Shown here: positions 46,634 to 56,187 of the stretch, piece after piece
Layout: every line of letters begins with the position of its first letter
How positions within the stretch are numbered: position 1 is the first letter of the stretch
Origin: Paenibacillus pinihumi DSM 23905 = JCM 16419
Lineage (GTDB): Bacteria; Bacillota; Bacilli; Paenibacillales; Paenibacillaceae
Direction: 5' to 3'
NCBI RefSeq assembly: GCF_000422505.1
Contig: NZ_KE383864.1
Coordinates: 478,381 to 542,380, forward strand
Length of the DNA: 64,000 bases
Translations under genes and position numbers: made by a program
Notes under the pieces: generated by a model
The model's database searches: none
What the model saw: only the letters and a program-made list of their open reading frames with translations
Told to the model about the DNA's origin: nothing

Positions 46634-47092
46634 TTAACGCGCTGCCGTCTTGAAACGGACGGACGCAATTTCATCCAGTTCGTTCTGCTCTTTCAGCAGG
46701 ACCACCTGACTAAATCGGCCATAGGCATTTTCCTTAGCCTTCAGCCATACCTTCTCATCCATCATTTTCTCCGAGAGATAACTTTTGCTGCGATCCACTT
46801 CCGCCTTGGCTGCCTTGACATCACCTGATTTACGGATAATGGATTCTTCCAAATGCTCCACATACTGCTGCATAACCCGAAGTTCTGACAAGGCTACCAG
46901 CGTGGCAGATGCCTGCAGGAGCTTGTCCGCCCAATGCTGCTTCTCCGCCTCCAGCTGCTCGAGCGACTGCTCTTCAAGCTGAAGCTTGCCAACTGCGACG
47001 GACAGCAACCATTCCGCCTGGGTCTTTTGGCTTGTTTTCAGATCAACAATCTTCTGGTAAGGATACCGGTACTTGCCCATTAGCCTGTTCAT
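46634..47092 (-). CDS. fliJ: flagellar export protein FliJ
   Basis: FliJ is the coiled-coil stalk that joins the FliI ATPase ring to the FlhA gate. The 152-residue protein is almost entirely helical and coiled coil, with the YPYQKIVDLKTSQK start typical of the family. The ATG at 47092 overlaps the fliI stop by four bases. A second ATG at 47080 (MGKYRYPYQ) lies 12 bases after GGAG and is the likelier functional start by spacing. Confidence 0.9.
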   Translation of the reverse strand: MNRLMGKYRYPYQKIVDLKTSQKTQAEWLLSVAVGKLQLEEQSLEQLEAEKQHWADKLLQASATLVALSELRVMQQYVEHLEESIIRKSGDVKAAKAEVDRSKSYLSEKMMDEKVWLKAKENAYGRFSQVVLLKEQNELDEIASVRFKTAAR

Positions 47093-48408
47093 CTCCTGTA
47101 AAAGTCAATCATTAGGCGCTGCTTTGCTTCCTCGAAGTCTACCTTTTCCGTTGTTTTCTGCTGTGTGAATCCCCGAATCGTATCGATGTATTGAATCGCC
47201 CGGTCAATCTCTGCATTGGAGCCTGACTGGTAGGCGCCGATGTTAATCAAATCCTCTGAATCCCTGAAGGTGGCAAGCAAGCTTTTCAGCTCATTCGCCG
47301 CATCCTGATGCTCCTCGGCCACAATCTCCTTCATGACACGGCTGACCGACTGCAGCACATCAATTGCCGGGAAATGTCCCTTGTGCGCCAATGACCGGCT
47401 TAGGACGATATGCCCATCAAGAATCCCCCGGACTGCATCCGCTATCGGCTCATTCATATCATCACCGTCGACAAGTACCGTATAAAATGCCGTAATGGAG
47501 CCTGTCGGCCCGGTTCCGGCCCTCTCCAGCAGCTTGGGCAGCTCCGCAAATACGGAAGGTGTATACCCCCTTGTTGCCGGCGGCTCCCCAATCGCAAGTC
47601 CTACCTCGCGGAGCGCCATTGCATACCGTGTGACGGAATCCATCATCAACATGACGTTCAGTCCACGGTCACGGAAATACTCCGCGATCGTCGTTGCAAT
47701 CAGCGCCCCTTTCATCCGGATCAGTGCCGGCTGGTCTGAGGTGGCAACAATAACGACCGATCGGGCCAAACCTTCGGGACCCAGATCCTTCTCAATAAAC
47801 TCCAGTACCTCGCGTCCCCGCTCTCCGATAAGCGCAATAACGTTGACATCTGCCGAAGTATTGCGTGCAATCATGCCGAGCAATGTACTCTTACCGACAC
47901 CTGATCCGGCAAAAATGCCAACCCGCTGGCCCTGCCCTACAGTCAGCAGTCCGTCAATAGCCCGGACACCGATGCTTAGCGGGTCCTTGACCCTTGGCCG
48001 CATCAGCGGGTTGCCCGGCTGATTGTAGGTGGAGTAGTGCGGCATCCGGGTAGGGATGTGCGAGCCGTCAAGCGGCTGCCCGAGCCCGTCAAGCACCTTG
48101 CCAAGCAACTCGGAACCGACCTGGATCGTAAGCGGCTTGCCCGTTCCTACGACATCACAACCGGGACCAATGGCATGCAAATCCCCAAGCGGCATTAAAA
48201 TAACTTTGTTGTCACGGAAGCCCACAACCTCTGCTTTTAACGGCTTGGTTGATTTGGCCGGATAAATGTAACACAAATCACCTACGCTGGCGTCCGGCCC
48301 TTCCGATTCAACAGTCAGTCCGATGACCTGAGTAACCTTGCCATTAACCCGAACCGGGTCGATCGTCCGCAAATGCTCGATATAGCGTGAGGTGTCAAGC
48401 CTGCTCAT
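47089..48408 (-). CDS. fliI: flagellar export ATPase FliI
   Basis: FliI is the F1-beta-like hexameric ATPase of flagellar export. The 439-residue protein has Walker A AGSGVGKS at residues 167-174, the Walker B region MLMMDSVTRYAMALREVG and the FliI motif PATRGYTPSVFAELPKLLERAG. I chose ATG 48408 (MSRLDTSRYIEH), eight bases after GGAGGGG; it overlaps the fliH end by 14 bases. Confidence 0.96.
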   Translation of the reverse strand: MSRLDTSRYIEHLRTIDPVRVNGKVTQVIGLTVESEGPDASVGDLCYIYPAKSTKPLKAEVVGFRDNKVILMPLGDLHAIGPGCDVVGTGKPLTIQVGSELLGKVLDGLGQPLDGSHIPTRMPHYSTYNQPGNPLMRPRVKDPLSIGVRAIDGLLTVGQGQRVGIFAGSGVGKSTLLGMIARNTSADVNVIALIGERGREVLEFIEKDLGPEGLARSVVIVATSDQPALIRMKGALIATTIAEYFRDRGLNVMLMMDSVTRYAMALREVGLAIGEPPATRGYTPSVFAELPKLLERAGTGPTGSITAFYTVLVDGDDMNEPIADAVRGILDGHIVLSRSLAHKGHFPAIDVLQSVSRVMKEIVAEEHQDAANELKSLLATFRDSEDLINIGAYQSGSNAEIDRAIQYIDTIRGFTQQKTTEKVDFEEAKQRLMIDFYRR

Positions 48409-49237
48409 CCGTACCCCTCCGCTCTTCACCTTGAATCGCAAGCTGAATCAGTTCCCGCTTAATTTCCTCAAGCTGCGTATCGATTCGGGCATCAATGCTT
48501 CCATACATCGAGCGGATGACACAGCCATGGCCTTTGACGGATACATCAGGAAGAATTTGCAATTCAGCCTGGGAGTCAATTGCCAGTGAAAGCTCTTCCC
48601 GTGCCGCTTCCATAAAGGCAAGCTGATCAGGTGCCACACAAAGAGCAATCATCCCCTGCTCTCTTCTGCGGGATAGCGACTTCACGACGAGTTCAAGAGC
48701 CCAATCTGGTGCGGCAGTTAATTGCTTGCCGATGATTTTCTCCGAGATCGAGCAGCTAAGCTCCACCAGGAAAGGCTCAGCCTCCTGAATAATTTCTTCC
48801 CGGCTTCTGTAAGCCTGCTCCAGAAGCGCCTTCGCATCCTCTATCTGCTGCGCCCACTGCCTGCTATTGTCTTCCTCGGCATGAACAAGCCCTTCCTGAT
48901 AACCTTGATCATATCCCTGCTTGCGCAAGCTCTCTTCAAGCTGCTCATCCTCGGCGCGGCGCTCGCTCCACCATTGCCCGATCTGTTCCTTCGCCGCCTG
49001 CAGCATCTGTTCCGCCTCGGCAGCAGCCTGCTCCAGCCGCTCTTTCGCATAGGATTCTGCATCCTCTATGATTTGATCTCTGAGCTGTCTGGTCTGCAGT
49101 TCTTCTTCTGTCGGCAAGTAATGCTCCAGCGGCTGCTCGCTTTCCTGATGGGCGGCAAAAGCATACCGCTTCTCCGTCTGGAGCTTCTTGAGATCCTCCA
49201 TTGCTACGACATGGGCTGACTTGATCAGGTTAGACAA
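48395..49237 (-). CDS. fliH: flagellar assembly protein FliH
   Basis: FliH is the negative regulator and docking partner of FliI. The 280-residue protein starts LSNLIKS, as in B. subtilis FliH, and has a long coiled-coil region (about residues 60-170) and a V/A-ATPase peripheral-stalk-like C-terminal domain. I set the start at TTG 49237, ten bases after GGAGG, overlapping the fliG stop by eight bases. A GTG four codons upstream overlaps the ribosome binding site itself. Confidence 0.88.
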   Translation of the reverse strand: MSNLIKSAHVVAMEDLKKLQTEKRYAFAAHQESEQPLEHYLPTEEELQTRQLRDQIIEDAESYAKERLEQAAAEAEQMLQAAKEQIGQWWSERRAEDEQLEESLRKQGYDQGYQEGLVHAEEDNSRQWAQQIEDAKALLEQAYRSREEIIQEAEPFLVELSCSISEKIIGKQLTAAPDWALELVVKSLSRRREQGMIALCVAPDQLAFMEAAREELSLAIDSQAELQILPDVSVKGHGCVIRSMYGSIDARIDTQLEEIKRELIQLAIQGEERRGTDEQA

Positions 49238-50243
49238 TGATGTCGTCACCTCCGCCGCGAGCGATAATAATCTCTCCGGATTCCTCTAGTCTGCGAATGG
49301 TAGCTACGATGCGAGTCTGTGCTTCCTCCACATCACGAAGCCGCACAGGTCCCATAAATTCCATTTCCTCTTTGAATGTTTCCGACATCCGTTTGGACAT
49401 ATTGCGGAAAATAGCTTCCCGCACCTCTTCGCTTGCCACCTTGAGCGCCAACTGGAGGTCCGAGCTTTCAATATCACGGATAATGCGTTGAATCGAACGG
49501 TTGTCGATGTTGACGATGTCCTCAAATACAAACATGCGTTTCTTGATTTCTTCTGCCAGCTCCGGATCCTGAATCTCAAGCGAATCCAGAATGGTACGCT
49601 CTGTACCGCGATCGACGCCATTGAGGATCTGCACGATGGACTCGATTCCGCCCGCAGTCGTGTAATCCTGGGTAACGGTCGCGGAAAGTTTCTGCTCCAG
49701 CACTCGTTCCACCTGTGCAATTACCTCTGGTGAAGTGCTGTCCATCAGGGCGATTCTGCGGGCTACATCGGCCTGCTTATCCTGTGGGAGCGAAGACAGA
49801 ATCGCTGACGATTGCTCTGACTGAAGATAAGACAATACAAGTGCAATGGTCTGGGAATTCTCATTTTGTATAAAGTTCAAAATCTGGGTTGGCTCTGCCT
49901 TCCTGGCAAAGTCAAACGGCCTGACCTGCAGTGTAGCGGTAAGACGATTAAGAACCTCCATTGCTTTCGACTCGCCCAAAGCCTTCTCAAGAATCGTCTT
50001 CGCATAAGCGATACCGCCTTGAGAGATATACTCCTGGGCCATACATATCTGATGAAACTCGGCAAGGATTGTCTCCTTCTCTCCTCCGTCCACCTTGCGG
50101 ACGTTGGCAATTTCCAGCGTCAGCTGCTCAATCTCCTCTTCTCTCAAATGCTTGAAGATTTGTGCGGATACCTCAGGTCCCAGCGTAATGAGCAGAATGG
50201 CAGCTTTTTGTCTGCCGGACAAGCCCTGCATTGTCTTAGCCAA
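49230..50243 (-). CDS. fliG: flagellar motor switch protein FliG
   Basis: FliG is the C-ring protein that contacts FliF and the stator. The 337-residue protein has the N-terminal FliF-binding domain, the middle domain with KRMFVFEDIVNIDNR near residue 235 and the C-terminal charged torque helix and GPVRLRDVEEAQ, all close to B. subtilis FliG. I chose TTG 50243 (AKTMQGLSGRQKAA), eight bases after AGAGG; a GTG three codons earlier overlaps it. It starts about 12 bases after fliF. Confidence 0.95.
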   Translation of the reverse strand: MAKTMQGLSGRQKAAILLITLGPEVSAQIFKHLREEEIEQLTLEIANVRKVDGGEKETILAEFHQICMAQEYISQGGIAYAKTILEKALGESKAMEVLNRLTATLQVRPFDFARKAEPTQILNFIQNENSQTIALVLSYLQSEQSSAILSSLPQDKQADVARRIALMDSTSPEVIAQVERVLEQKLSATVTQDYTTAGGIESIVQILNGVDRGTERTILDSLEIQDPELAEEIKKRMFVFEDIVNIDNRSIQRIIRDIESSDLQLALKVASEEVREAIFRNMSKRMSETFKEEMEFMGPVRLRDVEEAQTRIVATIRRLEESGEIIIARGGGDDIIV

Positions 50244-50254
50244 TACTTCCACCT

Positions 50255-51826
50255 CTATTCATCAACAAGCCATGTCCGCAGCAGATTGACAAATTCCTCC
50301 GGCTTACGTTTTGCAAGCTCCTCCAATTGCTTGCGAACCTGACTTTCACTCGTCTCGCTGTCAAGGTCAATTGTCGGATACTCGACCCTGGGTTGTTCAA
50401 AATATTCTTCTTCATCATCGATGTTTGATTGTTTGCGCCGGCGGTTAATAAGATATACAGCACCTCCGCCCACAAGCAGGGCAGCGAGGCCAATACCTGC
50501 CATCCACGGCCATGATAAGCCGCTGGCAGCCGTCGTATCTTGAGGTCCGGCATAAGATTGAGCAAAAATTGAAACCTTTTTGCCCATTAATACGTCATCA
50601 TCTATGTTCTGTCCTGAATCGGAAAGCTGTGCTCTGACAAAAGGAATCAGATAATTGGAAATTTCCTGACGCTGCTCATCCGTCAGCTGTGCAGTCTCGA
50701 TCCCTACACTTACAGACAAATCCTTGACCACAAAAGGACCGGAGACAATATTATTTGTAATGCGGCTTACATCGTAGTTGGTCGTACGCGAAGCTTCTTC
50801 GCTGTTTGTTGACCTTCCATCTGTTGCCTGATATCCCGGAACATCGGTTTCACCTGTTCCAACCACGCCGCCTGCAGGGGCATCTCCGCCTGTTGACGAA
50901 CGACTTGATTCGGTTTCGCTAATGATAATTCCCCGGTTGTCATTGTCCTCGAGCGGTTGAACGAGCGTCTGCGTCGAGTTCTTTTGGTCAAAGTTCAATG
51001 TGGCAGCCACGCTGATGACGACCTTGTCAGCCCCATAGAAGCGGCCCAAAAACTCTTTGATGCTTTTGCGCACTTCTTCTTTGAACTTTCTTTCGATCTG
51101 GAATTGCGTATCCACTGGCTGGGTCGACATACCTGTACCGGCAAGCTTGCTTGAAGCAAACAGCTCGGATTGTTGGCTTGAGATGGTAATGTCCTCCGTC
51201 GCCAGATTTGGAATAGCCGTCTTAACCAGATTGTAGTACCCGTCTATCGCTTCCTGGGTAGGACGATAGCCCGGTTTGAATGTCAGTACAACAGAAGCCG
51301 AAGCCGGCTCCTTGCCATTCGGATTAATAAAGATGCTCTCCTCCGGCAGATTAATAAGCACATTGGATTTCTGTATTCCTTCCATGCTGTTAAGCATACG
51401 CTGAATTTCGCCGTTCAGCGCATTGCGATACATGACGTTGAACTCATTCTCTGTCCGACCAAAGGCCGAGGACCCTTGACCGAAGGCATCAAAGCCTATG
51501 GAACCGTTCTGGACCAGTCCTTGCGAACCAACATCCACCCTTACCTTGGCTGCATTTGCGGCTGGTACGGAAATGGTTGTGCCATTTGCACCAAGCTTGT
51601 ACTCAATTTTGTTGCTGTCCAGATATTGTGTAATCGAAGCTGCGTCGGCAGCATCCAAATCCTGAAAAACCAGCTCGTATTCGGTCCGTGAAAAAATCAG
51701 AACCAGCAAAACAATGCTGATGATGAAAAAGCCAAGTGTTGCGCCCAACAGCATTCTCTTTGTTTTGCTCAATTGCGTCCAATACTGGGAAACCCGGTCC
51801 CTGTATTGGGTAACCTTTTCGTTCAC
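50255..51826 (-). CDS. fliF: flagellar MS-ring protein FliF
   Basis: FliF forms the membrane MS ring on which the motor is built. The 523-residue protein has an N-terminal membrane helix (about residues 24-44), ring-building motifs, a beta-collar region (residues about 270-350) and a C-terminal membrane helix (about 447-468). A cytoplasmic FliG-binding tail ends in VNLLRTWLVDE. The start is GTG 51826 after GGGGTG. Confidence 0.96.
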   Translation of the reverse strand: MNEKVTQYRDRVSQYWTQLSKTKRMLLGATLGFFIISIVLLVLIFSRTEYELVFQDLDAADAASITQYLDSNKIEYKLGANGTTISVPAANAAKVRVDVGSQGLVQNGSIGFDAFGQGSSAFGRTENEFNVMYRNALNGEIQRMLNSMEGIQKSNVLINLPEESIFINPNGKEPASASVVLTFKPGYRPTQEAIDGYYNLVKTAIPNLATEDITISSQQSELFASSKLAGTGMSTQPVDTQFQIERKFKEEVRKSIKEFLGRFYGADKVVISVAATLNFDQKNSTQTLVQPLEDNDNRGIIISETESSRSSTGGDAPAGGVVGTGETDVPGYQATDGRSTNSEEASRTTNYDVSRITNNIVSGPFVVKDLSVSVGIETAQLTDEQRQEISNYLIPFVRAQLSDSGQNIDDDVLMGKKVSIFAQSYAGPQDTTAASGLSWPWMAGIGLAALLVGGGAVYLINRRRKQSNIDDEEEYFEQPRVEYPTIDLDSETSESQVRKQLEELAKRKPEEFVNLLRTWLVDE

Positions 51827-51871
51827 AATTTCACCCCACCCAGCTCCTTGCCTTATTGTATGCTGTGATTA

Positions 51872-52186
51872 TTACACCTGCATCCGCATCATTTCCTGGT
51901 AAGCCTCAACGACTTTGTTGCGGATCTGGGCCGTAAGCTGCAAGCTGAGCTGAGCCTGTTCGGAGACAACCATGACTTCCGACACATCTGCCTGTCCGAT
52001 AATAAAACGGTCTGTTACTTTATGTACGGCTTTCTCCTGTTCACTTACTCCGTCAATCGCTTTTTTCAGAAAATCTCCGAAGTTTGCGGTGACTTCTGCC
52101 GGCGTGTTCTCGCCCTTCTTCACTTCAGTCGTAGCTTTTATTGCAGAGGAGAATGGGCTTAAGCCTGCTTTCACATTTTCAATCAT
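51872..52186 (-). CDS. fliE: flagellar hook-basal body protein FliE
   Basis: FliE links the MS ring to the rod. The 104-residue protein has the C-terminal helix with VTDRFIIGQADVSEVMVVSEQAQLSLQLTAQIRNKVVEAYQEMMRMQV-type composition found in all FliE. The start is ATG 52186. It is encoded between flgC and fliF. Confidence 0.94.
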   Translation of the reverse strand: MIENVKAGLSPFSSAIKATTEVKKGENTPAEVTANFGDFLKKAIDGVSEQEKAVHKVTDRFIIGQADVSEVMVVSEQAQLSLQLTAQIRNKVVEAYQEMMRMQV

Positions 52187-52216
52187 GAAATAATTCCTCC
52201 GAATCCTGTTCTGTTA

Positions 52217-52669
52217 TTATTTCCCGATCTCCAGGGCCTTGGTAAACATTGCTTTGGTCGCATTCAGCGCTGTTACATTCGCCTCATACGAGCGAGTTGC
52301 CGAGATCATATCTACCATTTCCTTGAGAATATCCACGTTTGGCAGTTTGACATATCCTTCTGCATCCGCATCAGGATGACTTGGGTTATACACCAGCTTC
52401 GGCGGTGTCCGGTCCTCCATGATCTGTGAGACCTTTACGCCGCCCTGGGACTTGCTTCCGCCATCTATCTCCCTTTTCAGCGTATCCGCAAAGGAAGGAC
52501 GAATCTGTTCCATGACGGTGAGTTTACGTGCATATGGTTCAAACTGCCCATTCACTACCTTCCCCCTTGTCGTTTCCGCATTGGCAATGTTAGAGGATAT
52601 CACATCCATTCTTAATCTTTGGGCCGTTAAGGCCGAAGCGCTGGCGTCAAACCCATTCGATAGTCTCAT
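52217..52669 (-). CDS. flgC: flagellar basal body rod protein FlgC
   Basis: FlgC is a proximal rod subunit. The 150-residue protein shows the rod motif SALTAQRLRMDVISSNIANAETT near residue 12 and the C-terminal VDMISATRSYEANVTALNATK. The start is ATG 52669, two bases after flgB. Confidence 0.95.
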   Translation of the reverse strand: MRLSNGFDASASALTAQRLRMDVISSNIANAETTRGKVVNGQFEPYARKLTVMEQIRPSFADTLKREIDGGSKSQGGVKVSQIMEDRTPPKLVYNPSHPDADAEGYVKLPNVDILKEMVDMISATRSYEANVTALNATKAMFTKALEIGK

Positions 52670-52671
52670 TG

Positions 52672-53085
52672 TCAGCTTCTCCCTTCAATGGCAGTCCGGA
52701 TCATCCTGATATCGTGGCTAACCTGATGTATAAGCGCGTTGTAACGAAGCTGGTTCTTGGCAAGCAGCGACATTTCCCGGTCAATATCCACATTGTTCAC
52801 GTTGTTGTTCATGACCGATATTTCATCCGTCTCTACTCCTATCCGTAAAGGACCTGTCTGTCCGCCGGCTCCCAAATGTTTGGGATTTGTTCGCTTCAGT
52901 GGTAGATTAGCCCCATCTGATTTGCCCATTTCCTGTTCCAGATACTTCTCAAATACGACTTCCGAACGTTTAAAATAGGGTGTATCCGCGTTCGCCACAT
53001 TGTTAGAAATAACCTGTTGGCGTAATTCGGCGGCCCGCACTGCTCCATTCAGTCTCTGAAAATTAGAACCGTTTAATAAATTCAC
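52672..53085 (-). CDS. flgB: flagellar basal body rod protein FlgB
   Basis: FlgB is the first rod subunit and the first gene of the fla/che operon. The 137-residue protein carries the rod motif LRQQVISNNVANADTPYFK (about residues 21-39) and the C-terminal LRYNALIHQVSHDIRMIRTAI. I chose GTG 53085 (NLLNGSNFQ), seven bases after GAGG; a TTG two codons upstream lies too near the same site. Operon transcription starts in the region 53092..53300. Confidence 0.93.
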   Translation of the reverse strand: MNLLNGSNFQRLNGAVRAAELRQQVISNNVANADTPYFKRSEVVFEKYLEQEMGKSDGANLPLKRTNPKHLGAGGQTGPLRIGVETDEISVMNNNVNNVDIDREMSLLAKNQLRYNALIHQVSHDIRMIRTAIEGRS

Positions 53086-53169
53086 GGACAAGCCTCGCTC
53101 TCTCTGTTATTCTTTGTAGTAATTCAACAGATTGACCTACTTTCCTTCTTTCTTCGACAAATTATTATT

Positions 53170-53204
53170 AAAAAAATGAGAACGAAATGTCGAATTTTCG
53201 TCTC
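53170..53204 (-). promoter_or_regulatory. terminator-like hairpin upstream of flgB
   Basis: GAGACGAAA pairs with TTTCGTTCTC (nine pairs, one bulged T) around an eight-base loop, followed by A and seven T residues on the minus strand. It lies about 85 bases before flgB and 41 bases after the codY terminator. It is either a second codY terminator or an attenuator in the fla/che leader; the promoter position decides which, and I could not place it. Confidence 0.6.
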
Positions 53205-53244
53205 ATCATTATGTTCCATAATTTTGAATTCTTTAACAATAAGC

Positions 53245-53275
53245 AAAAAGCCCTATCTTTGTTTCAAGATAGGGC
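53245..53275 (-). terminator. intrinsic terminator of codY
   Basis: GCCCTATCTT and AAGATAGGGC form a perfect ten-pair stem with a GAAACA loop and a following TTTTT. It begins 25 bases after the codY stop. The remaining sequence to flgB must therefore supply a promoter for the motility operon. Confidence 0.85.
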
Positions 53276-53300
53276 GTTCAAGGGAAAATAGACCTGTTTT

Positions 53301-54071
53301 TCAGGCTTTTATTTTTGCCAACTCCTGCATAAGCTGTACATTTAGTATTTTGATATAGGTTCCCTTCATTCCCAGGGAACGTGTTTCAATCACACCCGCA
53401 CTCTCCAGCTTGCGCAGCGCATTGACGATGACAGAGCGGGTAATCCCGACACGGTCGGCAATTTTGGAAGCAACCAGAAGACCTTCTTTTTCTCCCAGCT
53501 CTTCGAAAATATGATCCACTGCCTCCAGTTCGCTAAAAGATAGCGAATTGACGGCTACCGTCACCGCTGCCCGGCTGCGTGCCTCCAGTTCAATCTCCTC
53601 GGCACGCTCGCGCAAAATTTCCATACCGACGATCGTAGACCCGTATTCAGCCAATATCAGATCGCTATCATCGAAGATACCTTCACTGCGTGTTAAAATT
53701 AGCGTCCCAAGACGGTCTCCCCCGCCTTGAATCGGGACGACCGTCATCACGCCATGCTTGGAAATCTCAGGGAACACCTGTGCAATCCCCATTTCAGGCA
53801 CAACATTGGTCACCGTTTCCTGCACAGACAAGAACCGTTCGTTACTCTCCTGCGGGAACCTCAAATCGGCAGCAGAAGCCGCCTTCAGCTTTTCATGCTC
53901 CCAGACTCCGGCTGCCGCACAGCCCAAAATTTTGCCTCTGCGGCTGACTACGAATACATCGGCCTGAATCGTCGAGCACAAGACCTCTGCCATTTCTCTG
54001 AAATTAAGCGCCTTACCGGCGGCCCGCTGGAGCAACCGATTCAACGTTCGTGTTTTTGCAAGTAAGGTCAT
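53301..54071 (-). CDS. codY: GTP- and branched-chain amino acid-sensing repressor CodY
   Basis: CodY represses nutrient-transport, competence, motility and amino-acid biosynthesis genes when GTP and isoleucine or valine are plentiful. The 256-residue protein has an N-terminal GAF domain (about residues 1-155) and a C-terminal winged helix ([24 protein letters not shown], about residues 203-226). The start is ATG 54071, after AGGAGGA. It follows hslVU, as in Bacillus, and may act on nearby dprA (see 61137..61151). Confidence 0.96.
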   Translation of the reverse strand: MTLLAKTRTLNRLLQRAAGKALNFREMAEVLCSTIQADVFVVSRRGKILGCAAAGVWEHEKLKAASAADLRFPQESNERFLSVQETVTNVVPEMGIAQVFPEISKHGVMTVVPIQGGGDRLGTLILTRSEGIFDDSDLILAEYGSTIVGMEILRERAEEIELEARSRAAVTVAVNSLSFSELEAVDHIFEELGEKEGLLVASKIADRVGITRSVIVNALRKLESAGVIETRSLGMKGTYIKILNVQLMQELAKIKA

Positions 54072-54111
54072 ACCAAATCCTCCTACTACTCTTTCCGGGG
54101 AACACTATCCG

Positions 54112-55506
54112 CTATAATATATATTGGCTCAAATCACGGTTTTGCGCAATATCCCCGACCTTATCCCGAACATATTCCGGCGTAATCGTCATCTGTTCAA
54201 GATTCAAATCCGGCGCCTCGAACGAGAGATCCTCGAGCAGCTTCTCCAGAATCGTATGAAGTCTGCGCGCACCAATATTTTCTGTATTCCGGTTCACATC
54301 TGCAGCAATACCGGCTATTTCCCGGATAGAATCCTCTGAAAAATCAATTGTAATGCCCTCAGTCTCGAGCAGGGCAGAATATTGCTTGGTCAATGCATTT
54401 TTAGGCTCAGTCAAAATTTTCACGAAATCTTCAAGCGACAAATCGCTCAGCTCCACCCGGATCGGGAAGCGGCCCTGAAGCTCAGGAATGAGATCAGAAG
54501 GCTTGGCGATATGGAATGCGCCTGCGGCGATAAACAGTACATAATCCGTCTTTACCGGGCCATATTTAGTCATGACGGTAGAACCCTCTACAATCGGTAA
54601 AATATCGCGCTGTACGCCTTCACGGGACACGTCTGGCCCTGATCCGCGGGACGGGCTGGCAATTTTGTCGATCTCATCGATAAAAATCATGCCCGACTGC
54701 TCGGCACGGTTCACGGACTCCTGGATGACATCATCCATATCAATGAGCTTGTTCGCTTCCTCTTGCGTAAGCACTTTGCGTGCTTCCTTTACCGTCAGCT
54801 TGCGCTTCTTGAACCGCTTGGGCATGAGTTGGCCGAACATCTCCTGCATGTTCATGCCCATCCCTTCTCCGCCTTGTCCGGAGAGCATATCTAGCATATT
54901 TGGGGCATTGTCCTCGACTTCGATCTCTACAAGCTCAGACTCGAGCTGACCGGCCTCCAGCTGCCACTTGACCTGTCTTCTGCGCTCAATAATCGTATTG
55001 TCCGTCTCAGGCTCTTCCTGTTCCTGCTGCTGTTGCTGTCCGAAAATCATCTCCAGCGGGTTGCGCTGGGACTTTGCCTTCTTGTCGGAAGGAACCAGGA
55101 TTGAAACCAATCTTTCATTAGCCAGCTTCTCCGCCTTGTCCTTGACGGCTTCTGTCTTCTCCGCCTTGACCATGCGGATCGCTGTCTCAACCAGATCGCG
55201 AACCATCGATTCCACATCACGGCCCACGTAGCCGACTTCGGTAAATTTCGTTGCTTCTACCTTGACGAACGGGGCATTGACAAGCTTGGCAAGCCTGCGG
55301 GCGATCTCGGTTTTACCGACCCCTGTCGGCCCGATCATCAAAATATTTTTAGGCATAATTTCATCACGCAGCGATTCTTCCAGCCGGCTGCGGCGATAAC
55401 GGTTTCTCAGAGCGATAGCCACTGACCGTTTGGCCAGTTTTTGACCGACAATATATTTGTCCAGCTCCGCGACAATCTGGCGCGGCGTCAACGCTTCATT
55501 TCCCAT
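54112..55506 (-). CDS. hslU: ATP-dependent protease ATPase subunit HslU (ClpY)
   Basis: HslU unfolds substrates and feeds them to the HslV peptidase. The 464-residue AAA+ protein has Walker A GPTGVGKT (residues 59-66), Walker B FIDEIDK, a long I-domain with a Gln/Glu-rich insertion (about residues 155-175) and the conserved C-terminal QYIL that contacts HslV. The start is ATG 55506. The gap to hslV is 102 bases. Confidence 0.96.
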   Translation of the reverse strand: MGNEALTPRQIVAELDKYIVGQKLAKRSVAIALRNRYRRSRLEESLRDEIMPKNILMIGPTGVGKTEIARRLAKLVNAPFVKVEATKFTEVGYVGRDVESMVRDLVETAIRMVKAEKTEAVKDKAEKLANERLVSILVPSDKKAKSQRNPLEMIFGQQQQQEQEEPETDNTIIERRRQVKWQLEAGQLESELVEIEVEDNAPNMLDMLSGQGGEGMGMNMQEMFGQLMPKRFKKRKLTVKEARKVLTQEEANKLIDMDDVIQESVNRAEQSGMIFIDEIDKIASPSRGSGPDVSREGVQRDILPIVEGSTVMTKYGPVKTDYVLFIAAGAFHIAKPSDLIPELQGRFPIRVELSDLSLEDFVKILTEPKNALTKQYSALLETEGITIDFSEDSIREIAGIAADVNRNTENIGARRLHTILEKLLEDLSFEAPDLNLEQMTITPEYVRDKVGDIAQNRDLSQYIL

Positions 55507-55608
55507 CCAGTATCCCTCCGTATTAGCTCCGGCTAGTTATAGTTAAAACTAATTTGAATGAATAACTTTGAGCAAGGCTCATTCAACTTATGATAGATAT
55601 ATTGTATA

Positions 55609-56151
55609 TTATATTTCTTCAACAATAATGTTATGGTTGGTATAGACGCAAATTTCTGCGGCAATTTCAAGTGAAGCCTTAGCTACTTCCTTGGCTTCCA
55701 TATCCGTAGCATGACGGGTAAGCGCCCGGGCAGCAGACATCGCAAAGCTGCCTCCTGAGCCAATCGCCACAATGCCGTCATCAGGTTCAATAATCTCCCC
55801 GTTGCCGGAAATCAGCAGCATGCCTTTGGCGTCCATGACGATCATCATCGCTTCCAGCCTTCTAAGCACCCGGTCCGAGCGCCAGTCCTTAGCCATTTCT
55901 ACCGCAGCCCGCTGCAAATTGCCGTGATGCTCCTCCAGCTTGCCCTCAAATTTCTCGAACAGTGTAATCGCATCAGCAACAGAGCCGGCAAAACCGGCTA
56001 CAACCTGACCACGAAATAGTCTGCGAACCTTTTTAGCAGAATTCTTCATGATCATGTTGCTGCCAAAAGTCACCTGGCCGTCCCCGGCAATTGCGCCCTT
56101 GCCATTGCAGCGTACGGCACAAATCGTGGTAGCATGAAACTGCATTTCCAT
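55609..56151 (-). CDS. hslV: ATP-dependent protease peptidase subunit HslV (ClpQ)
   Basis: HslV is the proteasome-like threonine (or serine) peptidase partner of HslU. The 180-residue protein has the family core TTICAV near the N-terminus, GDGQVTFG and [19 protein letters not shown]. Most of the family begins directly at the nucleophile Thr or, in B. subtilis, Ser; here seven residues (MEMQFHA) precede the TT pair (Thr8, Thr9). The start is ATG 56151, seven bases after GGGAGG; ATG 56145 is an alternative. Confidence 0.94.
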   Translation of the reverse strand: MEMQFHATTICAVRCNGKGAIAGDGQVTFGSNMIMKNSAKKVRRLFRGQVVAGFAGSVADAITLFEKFEGKLEEHHGNLQRAAVEMAKDWRSDRVLRRLEAMMIVMDAKGMLLISGNGEIIEPDDGIVAIGSGGSFAMSAARALTRHATDMEAKEVAKASLEIAAEICVYTNHNIIVEEI

Positions 56152-56187
56152 CTCTATTCCTCCCTTGTCCGGCTAGTGCTTTATCAG

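Noticed and set aside
53092-53244. A sigma-D promoter (TAAA-N15-GCCGATAT) for fla/che
   Set aside because: The best match, TAAA followed at 15 bases by GAACATAA, fits poorly, so it was not called.
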